This document shows positions 1 through 7,975 of a stretch of DNA of 33,765 nt, one piece after another. The DNA comes from Azospirillum sp. Its GTDB lineage: Bacteria > Pseudomonadota > Alphaproteobacteria > Azospirillales > Azospirillaceae. Made by a program: the position numbers and the translations under genes. Where the stretch lies: positions 1-33,765 of the forward strand of contig JAIXPD010000070.1 in NCBI GenBank assembly GCA_027486405.1, in the 5' to 3' direction. Position 1 is the stretch's first letter. Each line of letters opens with the position of its first letter. The notes beneath the pieces are model-generated. The model was not told the DNA's origin. It saw only the letters and a program-made list of their open reading frames with translations, and did not search any database.

Positions 1-67
<67 letters not shown>

Positions 68-75
68 AATCAGCA

Positions 76-110
76 AGCCGTTGATCCAGAACATGGGTCA
101 GCGGCTTTTT
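76..110 (+). terminator. Rho-independent terminator after tRNA-fMet
   Basis: A 12-bp stem (76-87 with 95-106, two G-T wobbles) closes a 7-base loop and is followed by a short T run to 110. It lies nine bases after the tRNA CCA end, where a tRNA transcript would stop. Confidence 0.8.
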
Positions 111-298
111 GCTGTGCGCGTTCCGTCAACGAACTCGCTCCGTGGAAGCCTCGTGGAAGCGCAAGGGGGAAAGCTTCTGGATGGATTCGGCGGATCGATG
201 GATTTCAGATGGTTGATTCGTTCCCTTCAGGTTCCGTTCAGCAAGCGATGACAAGGTCGGCGCCGAACCTACTTTTGCATAAGGCGCACTCCACCATC

Positions 299-899
299 AT
301 GAAAACATCATTCAACTGCGGGATGGTCTTGGCGACGATTCTCTGCGTGACCATGGCGAACAACACGGCGCAGGCGGCGGAAAACGAGGGGGCAAGCCTT
401 CCAAAGACTGGACCTTCATGCTGGGCGGCGGCGCCATGTACGCGCCGGATTACGAAGGCTCCAATGATTACAAGGTGCTGCCGATCCCGATTGTCGAGGT
501 GTCCTGGCGGGACCGGGTGCGGCTCACCACGAAGGGGAACCGGGAATCCTGGTCACTCCGTTCTCCAATGATGCAGTGAAGGTCGATCTTGGTCTCCGCT
601 ACGATATGGGACGCAAGGAAAGCAGCAACGACGCCTTGAAGGGGTTGGGCAATGTGGACGGCGGCGCGGTGGCCGTTGTTCGGTTCGGCTATGAGATGGG
701 TCCCGTAGGATTCGGTTTGGAAGTCGCCCGCGATCTTGGCGGCGACCGCGACGGTCTTGTGGCCACCGCCGAAGCGGAGTATTCGATCCGCGTGTTCGGC
801 GACCGGACCCGCTTGAGCGTATCGCCGCATATAACCTGGGCCAACGACCATTATATGAGCAGCGGTTTCGGCATAACCGCCGCCCAATCCGCCCGATCC
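299..899 (+). pseudogene. MipA/OmpV family outer membrane protein, frameshifted and truncated
   Basis: An ATG at 299 begins a clear signal peptide (MKTSFN..., hydrophobic core, ending near AQAAENEG). The mature MipA/OmpV-like sequence then continues in two other frames. From about 403 it reads DWTFMLGGGAMYAPDYEGS through LTTKGN, and from about 553 it reads VTPFSNDAVKVDLGLRYDMG, the ALKGLGNVDGGAVA stretch and SSGFGITAAQSARS, ending at about 899. That is two frameshifts. After AAQSARS the homology stops abruptly and the frame runs into the antisense of a LysR gene. MipA/OmpV proteins are usually about 250 residues and end in a beta-barrel C-terminus; here roughly the last quarter is gone. The family sits in the outer membrane and is linked to murein synthesis scaffolding in some species. 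No working product is expected. Confidence 0.85.
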
Positions 900-910
900 G
901 TCCGCCGATT

Positions 911-1201
911 GGGTTCCAATCCCGCCGCGATCGACTGCGCGGCGCGTTCAAAGGCTTCAGCTTGGCGCAGCACCTGACGTGCATGAGCAGCCAACACGCG
1001 GCCAGCATCGGTGAAGCGCGGCGTCCGACCGCTGCGGTCGAACAGTTGGAGTCCTTGCATGTCCTCAAGCGTCTGAATCGCATGGCTTATGGCGGATTGC
1101 ACGCGCCGGAGCATGCGTCCGGCGGCCGAAAAGCTGCCCGCCTCCTCGATGGCGACAAGCACGCCCAATTGGCCCAACGTCAAGGCACCGATCACACCCA
1201 T
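911..1201 (-). pseudogene. LysR-type regulator fragment (N-terminal HTH only)
   Basis: The first 97 residues are a normal LysR start: a winged helix-turn-helix (LGQLGVLVAIEEAGSFSAAG, then VQSAISHAIQTLE and LFDRSGRTPRFTDAG) and the linker helix up to AAQSIAAGLEP. The effector-binding domain, normally about 200 more residues, is missing. The frame continues for only 19 unrelated codons, antisense to the MipA remnant, and stops at 851. The break at about 899-911 is shared with the MipA fragment, as expected for one deletion that took the 3' ends of two convergent genes. The gene is divergent from doxX at 1317, the usual place for its regulator. The fragment might still bind DNA but should not sense a ligand. 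Confidence 0.85.
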
Positions 1202-1215
1202 CTCATTTATAGATG

Positions 1216-1230
1216 GACTTCATCGAAGTC
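1216..1230. promoter_or_regulatory. Inverted repeat GACTTC-ATC-GAAGTC between lysR fragment and doxX
   Basis: A perfect 6-bp inverted repeat with a 3-base centre lies 15 bases upstream of the lysR fragment start and about 86 bases before doxX. In a lysR/target divergent region this is the natural candidate operator, although the spacing is not the classical T-N11-A. The regulator fragment no longer has an effector domain, so the site may be orphaned. The function is inferred. Confidence 0.45.
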
Positions 1231-1256
1231 ATATCGCTTCCACAGATGCTTTTCCA

Positions 1257-1291
1257 CCGACAATGTGGTTGTCGGCAACGATGTCGCCGAC
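1257..1291. repeat. Overlapping small hairpins in doxX leader
   Basis: CCGACAA (1257-1263) pairs with TTGTCGG (1269-1275) around a 5-base loop. The overlapping GTCGGC (1271-1276) can instead pair with GCCGAC (1286-1291). The two mutually exclusive hairpins end 25 bases before the doxX start. They could be leader RNA structure or chance in GC-rich DNA. Confidence 0.35.
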
Positions 1292-1316
1292 ACCGCCAAA
1301 ATGGAAGTATCTCCCT

Positions 1317-1718
1317 ATGAGCAGCGCAACCCTCGCCCCCCGCCGCAACCTCCTTGGTCCCGGATTGTGGACCGTTCAAAGCCTGCTGGCGCTCTTCTTC
1401 GTCTATGCCGGAGGGACCAAGCTGGCCATGCCGGCGGACCAACTTGCTGCAATGATGCCCTGGACAGGGGATTATCCGCGACTGGTGCTGGTGACAGGCT
1501 TGGCGGACCTGCTGGGCGGCCTTGGCATCCTGTTGCCGTCCTTGACGCGCATCCAACCGCGCCTGACAGCACTCGCCGCAATCGGCATCATCGTCTTGCA
1601 GGTGTTGGCTTTGCTGTTCCATCTGACGCGCGGTGAAGCGGCGGTCGTGCCTATGAACGTGGCATTGCTGGCCCTGACGGCCTTCGTCCTGTGGGGACGC
1701 GGGATTCAACCCCGCTGA
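1317..1718 (+). CDS. DoxX family membrane protein
   Basis: This is a 133-residue protein with four hydrophobic segments. They are about residues 15-32 (LWTVQSLLALFFVYAGGTKL), 50-75, 79-100 and 107-127. The length and the motif VYAGGTKLAMP match the small DoxX/DoxD-like membrane family, whose members are often found beside oxidoreductases or redox-stress genes. The biochemical role of most members is unknown. The ATG at 1317 is preferred because GGAAG lies nine bases upstream and the protein then starts like the family; an in-frame open stretch upstream to 1089 lacks both. The gene is followed after 51 bases by a DODA-type dioxygenase and is divergent from a broken LysR gene. LysR - DoxX - dioxygenase is a plausible former functional unit. 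Confidence 0.82.
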   Translation: MSSATLAPRRNLLGPGLWTVQSLLALFFVYAGGTKLAMPADQLAAMMPWTGDYPRLVLVTGLADLLGGLGILLPSLTRIQPRLTALAAIGIIVLQVLALLFHLTRGEAAVVPMNVALLALTAFVLWGRGIQPR

Positions 1719-1769
1719 CCGCAGCCAGTCCCCATTCCATCCCGCTCCGCCCCTATCCGGTTGATCGCC

Positions 1770-2580
1770 ATGCGCGTGCCCACACACTTCCTGTGCCACG
1801 GTGGCGGCCCTTGGCCGTGGATGCAGGGTCCGCTGCGGCGAATTCTTTCGGAACTGGAGCGGGGGCTTCTGAACGTTCCCGCCCAGTGGCCAACCCGGCC
1901 CACCGCCATCCTCGTGATATCGGCCCATTGGGAGGAGCGGGCTTTCACGGTTACGACCGCCGAAGCTCCCGGCATGGTCTATGACTACACGGGTTTCCCG
2001 CCCGAGATGTACGCGATCCGCTATGCCTGCCCAGGGTCGCCGTCCCTTGCGGCGCGGGTGGTTCACCTGCTGCGGGCCGCAGGTCTGCCCGCCGCCGGAA
2101 GCGACACCCGTGGTTATGATCATGGAACCTATAGTGTTTTGCAGACCATGGTGCCGACCGCCGACATCCCGGTCGTGCAACTGTCGATGCGCCACTTGCT
2201 GGACCCGGACGAGCATTTGCAGGCTGGTCGAGCGCTGGCAACGCTGCGGGACGAGGGCGTTCTGATCATCGGCAGCGGTATGAGCTGTCATGAGCGTGGC
2301 CCCGACATGGCGGTGCCCTCCGCCGCCTTTGACGACTGGTTGCGGCGGGTCGTGTGTGACCAGTATGTGGTCGCCCGCAGGCAATCCTTGCGCATGTGGG
2401 AGCGGGCACCCTACGCCCGGATCGTCCATCCGCGTGAAGACCATCTTCTGCCGTTGATGGTGGCTGCCGGTGCCGGGTGGGACGATCCAGCGCACTGCGT
2501 TCTACCGCGACCGGCTGATGGGCTTTGTCAGCGTTTCCAGCTACCGCTTTGGCGGTCGCACCTCCGATGGTCATCCATGA
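1770..2580 (+). pseudogene. DODA-type extradiol aromatic ring-opening dioxygenase, frameshifted near the 3' end
   Basis: The protein begins MRVPTHFLCHGGGPWPWM and continues with ILVISAHWEE, DYTGFPPEMYAIRY, GYDHGTYSVLQ, PVVQLSM and HPREDHLLPLMVAAGAG. These are the hallmarks of the 4,5-DOPA dioxygenase/YgiD branch of class III extradiol dioxygenases. His residues in CHGGG, SAHWE and DHGTY would carry the metal or act in catalysis. After DDPA (about 2490) the expected ending, RTAFYRDRLMGFVSVSSYRF, is found in the +1 frame and stops at 2580. The original frame runs on into unrelated sequence to 2786. One lost or gained base near 2485-2495 explains this. All catalytic residues precede the shift, so a protein with an altered tail might still be made, or this may be a sequencing error. 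The true substrate is unknown. Confidence 0.8.
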
Positions 2581-2980
2581 TGAATGATTCCCGCAGCCCA
2601 GCGCCCGGTCAGGCCGCGCCCAGCGGCGACGGTGTGGTATCGCGTCTCTTGACCCCGTTTCTGTTCCGATCCGCCGTGGTCGCCGACAACCGTGAACTGG
2701 CTCCGGGACTGCGTCTTATCGATGAGGGCAGGACTGGCGGTCAGCCGATCAATGGAAAGGCAGAGTCTTTGGAGTTCCCACCCTGAAAGGACGCCAGCGT
2801 TCGCCCCCTGTTCCGTCGTCCATTCCAAGGAGGTTCGCGCTCATCGGCGCAGACGGGGCGCAGACGGGGCGCGGACGGGGCGCTATCACCCCGTCTCCAG
2901 CCGCAAGACCCGCCGCTGTCCTGCGCTTTGGCGATCAGCAAAACGCCCCAGGCCGTAAACCGACTCTGGAACAGCTCAGG
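2581..2980. other. Intergenic stretch without a recognisable gene
   Basis: About 400 bases lie between the dioxygenase and the VOC gene. Short open frames exist in several phases, but none has a family-like sequence, a convincing ribosome binding site or consistent codon use. The only structured element is the 11-bp tandem repeat at 2847-2879. The tail of the unshifted dioxygenase frame crosses this stretch as an artefact. Confidence 0.6.
2847..2879. repeat. Three tandem copies of an 11-bp unit
   Basis: The unit GCGCAGACGGG occurs twice exactly and a third time as GCGCGGACGGG, head to tail. It is non-coding as far as can be seen and is probably a slippage product. Confidence 0.75.
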
Positions 2981-3358
2981 TCACGGATAATTGGCGATTT
3001 CGACGAGGTTGTCATCGGGGTCACGGATGTAGACGGATTGAATGGGACCAATCGCGCCCGTGCGCGCAACCGGGCCTTCTTCGATGACCACGTCCTGGCG
3101 CTGAAGATGCGCGATCACCTCGGCCAAAGGCGTTTCGGTGATCAGGCAGAAGTCGGCGGAACCGGCGGTTGGGCGATGGGCCTTCGGCTCGAACTCCTTG
3201 CCAACCTCGTGCAGGTTGATTTTTTGCTGGCCAAAGGCCAGAGCCTTGCGACCCTGGCCGAAGGTGACGCAGTTCATGCCCAGGACGCGTTGGTAAAACG
3301 CGCAGGTCCGTTCGATGGAGGCGACGGTCAAAACAAAATGGTCAAGGCGCACAATCAT
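2981..3358 (-). CDS. VOC (glyoxalase/bleomycin resistance) family protein
   Basis: This is a 125-residue single-module vicinal oxygen chelate protein: MIVRLDHFVLTVASIERTCAFY at the start, LHEVG in the middle, and SVYIRDPDDNLVEIANY at the end. The His in LDH, the His in NLHEVG and the Glu in LVEIANY are at the usual metal-binding places. VOC proteins of this form act as lyases, isomerases/epimerases, dioxygenases or resistance proteins; the substrate cannot be read from the sequence. The start at 3358 is chosen because GGAGAG lies eight bases upstream; an ATG 15 bases earlier has no such site. It lies 86 bases after the COG4091-type oxidoreductase on the same strand, so it may be the last gene of that operon. 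Confidence 0.82.
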   Translation of the reverse strand: MIVRLDHFVLTVASIERTCAFYQRVLGMNCVTFGQGRKALAFGQQKINLHEVGKEFEPKAHRPTAGSADFCLITETPLAEVIAHLQRQDVVIEEGPVARTGAIGPIQSVYIRDPDDNLVEIANYP

Positions 3359-3444
3359 GAACACTCTCCGCATGATGGCCCGTCATCCAGTGGCTGGGCG
3401 ACGGGAGGGCGTGATTTTCCGAGGGTGGCGCGTGGGCGGTGATG

Positions 3445-4797
3445 TTACCGGGTGCCGTTGCCAAAGTGGATCTGTTCCATTTCCCGACGCAGCGTGAACG
3501 CCGCCAACGAGGAATCGATCTCCACATCGTCCCAGGTCACGGCCTGGTCCTTGGCGATGGGTCGCACGACTTTGAGATTGTGCGCCAAGCCCAACGGAAC
3601 ACAGCCCTGCGCAACCGATTTGGCCGCCGGGGCGAGCTTGCCGAACACGGTGTAACCGCCTTCGCCATCCAGAATCTCGCCAGGGGCAAGCGCCCGTTTC
3701 GTCGTGGCGACCACGTCGGCGTTGAAGCAGGTGGCGACGCCGGTCGGTTCGCCGCGCAACCCGACGGACGCCACCGACACGCTCAGTTCCAAGCCGATCA
3801 GGTGCCATTTTTTGTAGGCGCACATGTAACGCCCGCTGGGGTCGGTGACGACCTTGTACTCCTCGAAACACCGGCGCAGATATTCGGTGTCGCCTTCGAA
3901 GCAGACCCACACCCCTTTGCGGATGTCGTAGGGAATCGGCGTTCCGTCGGCGCGCAGGCAGGAAATCACCTCCACCATGCCCTTGCGGGCGAGAACGCCG
4001 CCCTCGGCGACCGGGCGCATCAGGGTGGGGATGTCGTCCACCGAACCGGGGGGGAAGGCCAAACCATCGTCGGGGGCCTCCAGGCCGGTGGCGTTGGCGA
4101 TGGCGGTGCTTTCAATCGCCGGTTTGGAGCCATCGAGGAAGGCGTTGAACATTTTTGGGTTGAGACCGCCGACCCGCGCCTGCTCGGCGGTCAGGCCCCA
4201 GAAATTCCAAACGGTGTCCGGCGTGGATTCGCGGTAGTGCGGCAACCATTTGTGGCCCCGTCCGGCGGCGGTGATGGGAAAGCCGCAGGTGCGCGCCCAA
4301 TCCACCAGATCGCAGGCCAGCGCCGGTTGATCGCCATAGGCCAAGCTGTAGATCACGCCAGCGTCGCGCGCCTTGCGCGCCAGCAGCGGGCCGCAAAAGG
4401 CGTCGGCCTCCACGGTGACGTTCACCACATGCTTGCCGTTTTGAAAGGCCGTCAGGCAATGATCGACCGCCGCGATCGGGTTACCCGTGCATTCCAGGAT
4501 GATTTCGACGCCCGGATGGGCGACCAGGGCGCGCCAATCGTCGCTGACATGGGTCCCGCCGGTCTTCACCGCGTCGTCGAGCGACGCGGCAGCACAGCGC
4601 TCCTTGGGCCAGTTCACGCGCGCCAAATTCTCCATGGCGCGGGTTGGCGACAGATCGACAACGCCGACCACCTGGATGCCCGGTGTCCGCAGGGCCTGGG
4701 ACAGATACATGGTGCCGAACTTTCCGGCCCCGATCAAACCGACGCGCACCGGGTTCCCGGCGGCGTCGCGTTCGCGCAATTTGCTGAACAGATTCAT
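3445..4797 (-). CDS. COG4091-type NAD(P)-dependent oxidoreductase with C-terminal SAF domain (DRL-like)
   Basis: This is a 450-residue protein. Residues about 17-150 form a Rossmann fold with GLIGAGKFG at 20-28, and the homoserine-dehydrogenase-like region follows (ILECTGNP, GKHVVNVTVEAD, YSLAYGDQPAL). A SAF-like module lies near residues 350-430 (ATTKRALAPGEILDGEGGY, then VPLGLAHNLKVVRPIAKDQ). This architecture is that of COG4091. One member, DRL of Brucella, replaces DXP reductoisomerase, but most members have no assigned function. DXP reductoisomerase activity itself cannot be deduced here. The partners, an IlvD/Edd dehydratase and a 3-hydroxyisobutyrate-dehydrogenase-like enzyme, point to sugar-acid or branched-acid catabolism. 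An oxido-isomerase or dehydrogenase role on a polyhydroxy acid is my inference. The start at 4797 is supported by GGAGG seven bases upstream. Confidence 0.85.
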   Translation of the reverse strand: MNLFSKLRERDAAGNPVRVGLIGAGKFGTMYLSQALRTPGIQVVGVVDLSPTRAMENLARVNWPKERCAAASLDDAVKTGGTHVSDDWRALVAHPGVEIILECTGNPIAAVDHCLTAFQNGKHVVNVTVEADAFCGPLLARKARDAGVIYSLAYGDQPALACDLVDWARTCGFPITAAGRGHKWLPHYRESTPDTVWNFWGLTAEQARVGGLNPKMFNAFLDGSKPAIESTAIANATGLEAPDDGLAFPPGSVDDIPTLMRPVAEGGVLARKGMVEVISCLRADGTPIPYDIRKGVWVCFEGDTEYLRRCFEEYKVVTDPSGRYMCAYKKWHLIGLELSVSVASVGLRGEPTGVATCFNADVVATTKRALAPGEILDGEGGYTVFGKLAPAAKSVAQGCVPLGLAHNLKVVRPIAKDQAVTWDDVEIDSSLAAFTLRREMEQIHFGNGTR

Positions 4798-4920
4798 GCA
4801 TGGACCTCCGGCGCGGCGAAAAAACCGCCGCGCCCTGTGTCGTTGGTGGGGAGGATGAGGCGGCCGTGTGGGCCGCCACCACCCGGTCAATCCGCGTTGG
4901 GGATCAATCAGTGCCGAGGA

Positions 4921-6615
4921 TCAATCGGCGTCCGGCATCAGGAAGCGGAAGTCGCAGCCATCCGGGGCCTGGGTCACTTCGCGGCGGTAGAGCGCCTTGT
5001 ATCCACGGCGCGGCTTGGGCGGTGCGCGATGGTCGGCCAGACGGCGGCGGATTTCGGCATCATCGACCAGCAGATCGATCCGCTTTTCCGCCACCGACAG
5101 GCGGATGCGGTCGCCGTTGCGCACGGCGGCCAGCGGCCCGCCCGCCGCCGCTTCCGGGGCGACGTGCAGAACAATGGTGCCAAAGGCCGTGCCCGACATG
5201 CGGGCGTCGGACACGCGCACCATGTCCTTGACCCCGGCCTGGGCCAGCTTCTTTGGAATGGGCAGATAGCCCGCTTCGGGCATGCCCGCCGCGTGCGGCC
5301 CGGCGTTCTTCAGGACCAGCACATCGGTCGCGGTGACGTCGAGGTCGGGATCGTCGATCCGGCGGCTCAGATCCTCCAGATCCTCGAACACCACGGCGCG
5401 GCCCTCGGTTTCGAACAGCGCCGGTGTGGCGGCGGCGCGTTTGAAAATCGCTCCGTCCGGGGCCAGGCTGCCCTGAAGGGCGATCAGGCCGCCCACCGGG
5501 GACACCGGGTTGTGCGCCGGACGGATCACCGCCGGATCCACCCAATCCAACGGCTCCTCCAACCGTTCGCGCAGGGTGCGGCCCTCCACGTCGATGGTGT
5601 CGAGGTGCAGCAGCGGGCGCAGTTCGCGCAGCACCGCGCCGACGCCGCCCGCCGCGAAGAAATCCTCCATATAGCCTTCACCCACCGGCTTGAGATCGAC
5701 CAGAACCGGCGTTTCGTCGGAGATCGCGTTCAGCCGGTCCATCGGGATGCGGATGCCCGCCCGCCCGGCGATGGCGGTCAGGTGGATGATGGCGTTCGTC
5801 GAGCCGCCCAGCGCCATCAGCACGCGAAAGGCGTTTTCCACCGATTCCCGCGTGATGATCTGCGACGGGGTGATCGGGTTGGCGATCAGGCGCACCGCCG
5901 CCTTGCCGCTTTCCTCCGCCGCCACCAGACGGGCGGAATGCACCGCCGGGATGGCGGCGGTTCCCGGCAGCGACATGCCCAGCGTTTCGGCGATGCAGGC
6001 CATGGTGCTGGCGGTGCCCATCACCGCGCAGGTCCCCGCCGTCACCGACAGCCGCCCTTCCACGGTGGCGATTTCCTCGGCGTCGACGGTTCCCGCCCGG
6101 TATTTTCCCCAGAAGCCCCGGCAGTCGGTGCAGGCCCCCAGCCGCACGCCCCGGTGGCGTCCGGTGGACATCGGCCCCGTCACCAGTTGGATCGCGGGCA
6201 GGCCCGCCGACACGGCGGCCATCAGTTGGGCTGGAACCGTCTTGTCGCAGCCGCCGATCATCACCACCGCGTCCATCGGCTGGGCCTGGATCATCTCCTC
6301 CGTGTCCATGGCCATCAGGTTGCGGTACATCATGCTGGTGGGGTTGAGGAACACCTCCCCCAACGACACGGTCGGGAAGGCCATCGGCAGCGCCCCGGCG
6401 GCCAGAACGCCGCGCGACACCGCATCGACCAGATCGGGCATGTGGCGATGGCAGTTGTTGAAGGCCGACGGCGTCATGGCGATGCCGACGATGGGCTTGC
6501 TCAACAGATCCGGCGACAGGCCGGTGGAGCGGGCGAAGGAGCGGCGCAGGAAGCGCGCGAAATCACGGTCGCCGTAGTTGGTCAGGCCGCGATCAAGACC
6601 CTTGGGGCTGGTCAT
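4921..6615 (-). CDS. IlvD/Edd family sugar-acid dehydratase
   Basis: This is a 564-residue Fe-S dehydratase. Cys55 (NNCHRH), Cys123 (GGCDKT) and Cys196 (GTCAVMGTASTM) are the three conserved cluster ligands or ligand candidates. MALGGSTNAIIH and VSDARMSGTAFG are also family hallmarks. The sequence ACTDCRGFWGKYRAG near 161-175 resembles the pentonate/aldonate dehydratase branch (arabinonate or xylonate dehydratases) more than housekeeping IlvD. Such enzymes turn a 2,3-dihydroxy acid into a 2-keto-3-deoxy acid. The exact substrate is not recoverable by eye. It sits 46 bases after the HIBADH-like gene and 123 bases before the COG4091 gene, all on the minus strand. Dehydratase next to a possible isomero-reductase echoes the IlvC-IlvD logic. 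Confidence 0.9.
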   Translation of the reverse strand: MTSPKGLDRGLTNYGDRDFARFLRRSFARSTGLSPDLLSKPIVGIAMTPSAFNNCHRHMPDLVDAVSRGVLAAGALPMAFPTVSLGEVFLNPTSMMYRNLMAMDTEEMIQAQPMDAVVMIGGCDKTVPAQLMAAVSAGLPAIQLVTGPMSTGRHRGVRLGACTDCRGFWGKYRAGTVDAEEIATVEGRLSVTAGTCAVMGTASTMACIAETLGMSLPGTAAIPAVHSARLVAAEESGKAAVRLIANPITPSQIITRESVENAFRVLMALGGSTNAIIHLTAIAGRAGIRIPMDRLNAISDETPVLVDLKPVGEGYMEDFFAAGGVGAVLRELRPLLHLDTIDVEGRTLRERLEEPLDWVDPAVIRPAHNPVSPVGGLIALQGSLAPDGAIFKRAAATPALFETEGRAVVFEDLEDLSRRIDDPDLDVTATDVLVLKNAGPHAAGMPEAGYLPIPKKLAQAGVKDMVRVSDARMSGTAFGTIVLHVAPEAAAGGPLAAVRNGDRIRLSVAEKRIDLLVDDAEIRRRLADHRAPPKPRRGYKALYRREVTQAPDGCDFRFLMPDAD

Positions 6616-6661
6616 GCTGGAACATCCGTGATCGAAGGGGGGTGGGCGCGGAGAAGCCCGA

Positions 6662-7558
6662 TCAAAGGGCGGTGGCGGTCTGACGGAAACGGACGCCCAG
6701 CAGCTCCTCGAACACGAGGATCATGCCGCCCTTGTCCTTGTCGCCATGTCCGCGCAGCAACGCCTGCTGATAGGTGGCGGTGGCCGCCGCCAGCACCGGC
6801 AGCGGAATGCCGACGCTGGCCGAAATGTCGGCCCCGCTGACCAGATCCTTGTAGGCGGCGCGCATCGGGTATCCGGCGCTGAAGCGGTCCTGGAGAATGT
6901 TGGGAATGAAGAATTCGGAGGCGTAGCTGCGCCCGGTGCCGCTGTTGACCACCTGACCGACTTGCTCGGGATCCAACCCCATCTTGACCGCCATCGGCAG
7001 AATTTCGGCCAGCGCGGCCATGTTGATGTCAAACAGCAACTGGTTGATGAGCTTGGTCAATTGTCCGCTGCCCGATCCGCCCATATGCAGGATGGTGTTG
7101 CCCATCATGGCCATCAAGGGGCGCACCGTTTCGAACGCGTCGCGCGGGCCGCCGCACATGAAGGTCAAAGTTCCGTCCTTCGCCCGCGCCTCCATCCCCG
7201 ACACCGGGGCGTCGAGGAAGGTGACGCCGCGCGCGTCGAGATCCTTGGCGACCTGCACCGCCGCGCCATAGGTGATGGTGCTGGTGTCCACCAGGATCTG
7301 GCCAGGGCGCAGCCGTGTGGCCAGCCCATCGGCCCCGAACAGCAGGGATTTCAGAACATCGCCGTTGGGCAGGCTGAAGAAGATGACATCGGCGTCGGCG
7401 GTGTCGCGGGTGTCCGTCGTCGTCCGCACCGTTTCCCGGTCAAACGCCGAGAAGGAATCCGGGCGAAGATCGCTGACCGTCAACGGGTGGCCCGATCCGG
7501 CAAGGTTGAGCGCCATGTGCTTGCCCATTTGGCCAAGCCCGATAAATCCGACCTTCAT
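6662..7558 (-). CDS. 3-hydroxyisobutyrate dehydrogenase / tartronate semialdehyde reductase family oxidoreductase
   Basis: This is a 298-residue beta-hydroxyacid dehydrogenase. The nucleotide-binding GLGQMG is at 7-12, the substrate motif DAPVSG at 116-121, and the catalytic Lys169 with Asn172 lies in GQLTKLINQ. Family members interconvert a 3-hydroxy acid and its semialdehyde with NAD(P): 3-hydroxyisobutyrate, tartronate semialdehyde/D-glycerate, L-threonate and relatives. It is first in a minus-strand operon with the dehydratase and the COG4091 protein. A glycerate 2-kinase lies elsewhere in the same island, so a tartronate-semialdehyde-to-glycerate step is attractive but unproven. GGGGA lies seven bases before the ATG at 7558. 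Confidence 0.88.
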   Translation of the reverse strand: MKVGFIGLGQMGKHMALNLAGSGHPLTVSDLRPDSFSAFDRETVRTTTDTRDTADADVIFFSLPNGDVLKSLLFGADGLATRLRPGQILVDTSTITYGAAVQVAKDLDARGVTFLDAPVSGMEARAKDGTLTFMCGGPRDAFETVRPLMAMMGNTILHMGGSGSGQLTKLINQLLFDINMAALAEILPMAVKMGLDPEQVGQVVNSGTGRSYASEFFIPNILQDRFSAGYPMRAAYKDLVSGADISASVGIPLPVLAAATATYQQALLRGHGDKDKGGMILVFEELLGVRFRQTATAL

Positions 7559-7729
7559 CTCGTTTCCCCACTTATTTTGCCCAGTCAGCTGGATCGCCGG
7601 TCGATGCGGGTGCGCAACGCGTGCCGGGGCGGGTTTGGTGGCTTTGCGGACCGCTGCCGCCGTGTTCGACGATGGATGAACGATGAACCGGGGAAAGCGA
7701 CGACGCCATCAACCGTTGGCGACGGCAAC

Positions 7730-7746
7730 CATCGTCGCTGAAGATG
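7730..7746. promoter_or_regulatory. Imperfect LysR-type site CATCG-N7-AGATG
   Basis: Nine of the ten defined positions match the motif found perfectly at 7813, 11214 and 11254. T7732 and A7744 give the T-N11-A spacing typical of LysR binding. Its centre is 83 bp from that of the perfect site at 7813-7829, close to eight helical turns. Confidence 0.4.
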
Positions 7747-7812
7747 GTCCGTTCCGCGTATTGGGAACGCGGCTGTCCTGCGTGATCGCGCCGGATGAGC
7801 GGATGGGGTCAG

Positions 7813-7829
7813 CATCGCGGATGGCGATG
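7813..7829. promoter_or_regulatory. Candidate LysR operator CATCG-N7-CGATG
   Basis: A perfect 5-bp inverted repeat with a 7-base centre contains T-N11-A. It has the same arms and spacing as the two sites between the LysR gene and the first dctP. It lies between the divergent dehydratase and CoA-transferase operons. The link to the LysR protein at 10193-11089 is inferred. Confidence 0.5.
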
Positions 7830-7975
7830 GTCGGGGCCGCAAGGGGCGTCTTCAGCACGCCGCGCCGTCCATGCGAGGCTGTCCTGCCGGATCGACCGCC
7901 ATCCGGGTCGAACCACGGAGCGGGCGCGCCGCCATCGTTTCATCGCCCTGGGAATTTGCAGCAAGGACGACCGTC

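Larger units (their letters stand above)
7559..7975. other. Divergent promoter region between the dehydratase operon and the CoA-transferase operon
   Basis: These 417 bases separate two divergent operons. No convincing gene is present; an open frame upstream of 7976 lacks a ribosome site and family similarity. The stretch holds one perfect and one imperfect copy of the 17-bp motif CATCG-N7-CGATG listed separately, so it is probably where both operons are controlled. Confidence 0.65.

Noticed and set aside
2581..2786. C-terminal extension of the dioxygenase
   Set aside because: It appears only because of the frameshift near 2490. The family-like ending lies in the other frame and stops at 2580.
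3439..6840. Very long open frame on the plus strand opposite the COG4091 and dehydratase genes
   Set aside because: It is a GC-rich antisense shadow. The minus strand carries clear family motifs throughout, and the plus-strand translation has low-complexity His/Arg/Gly content.
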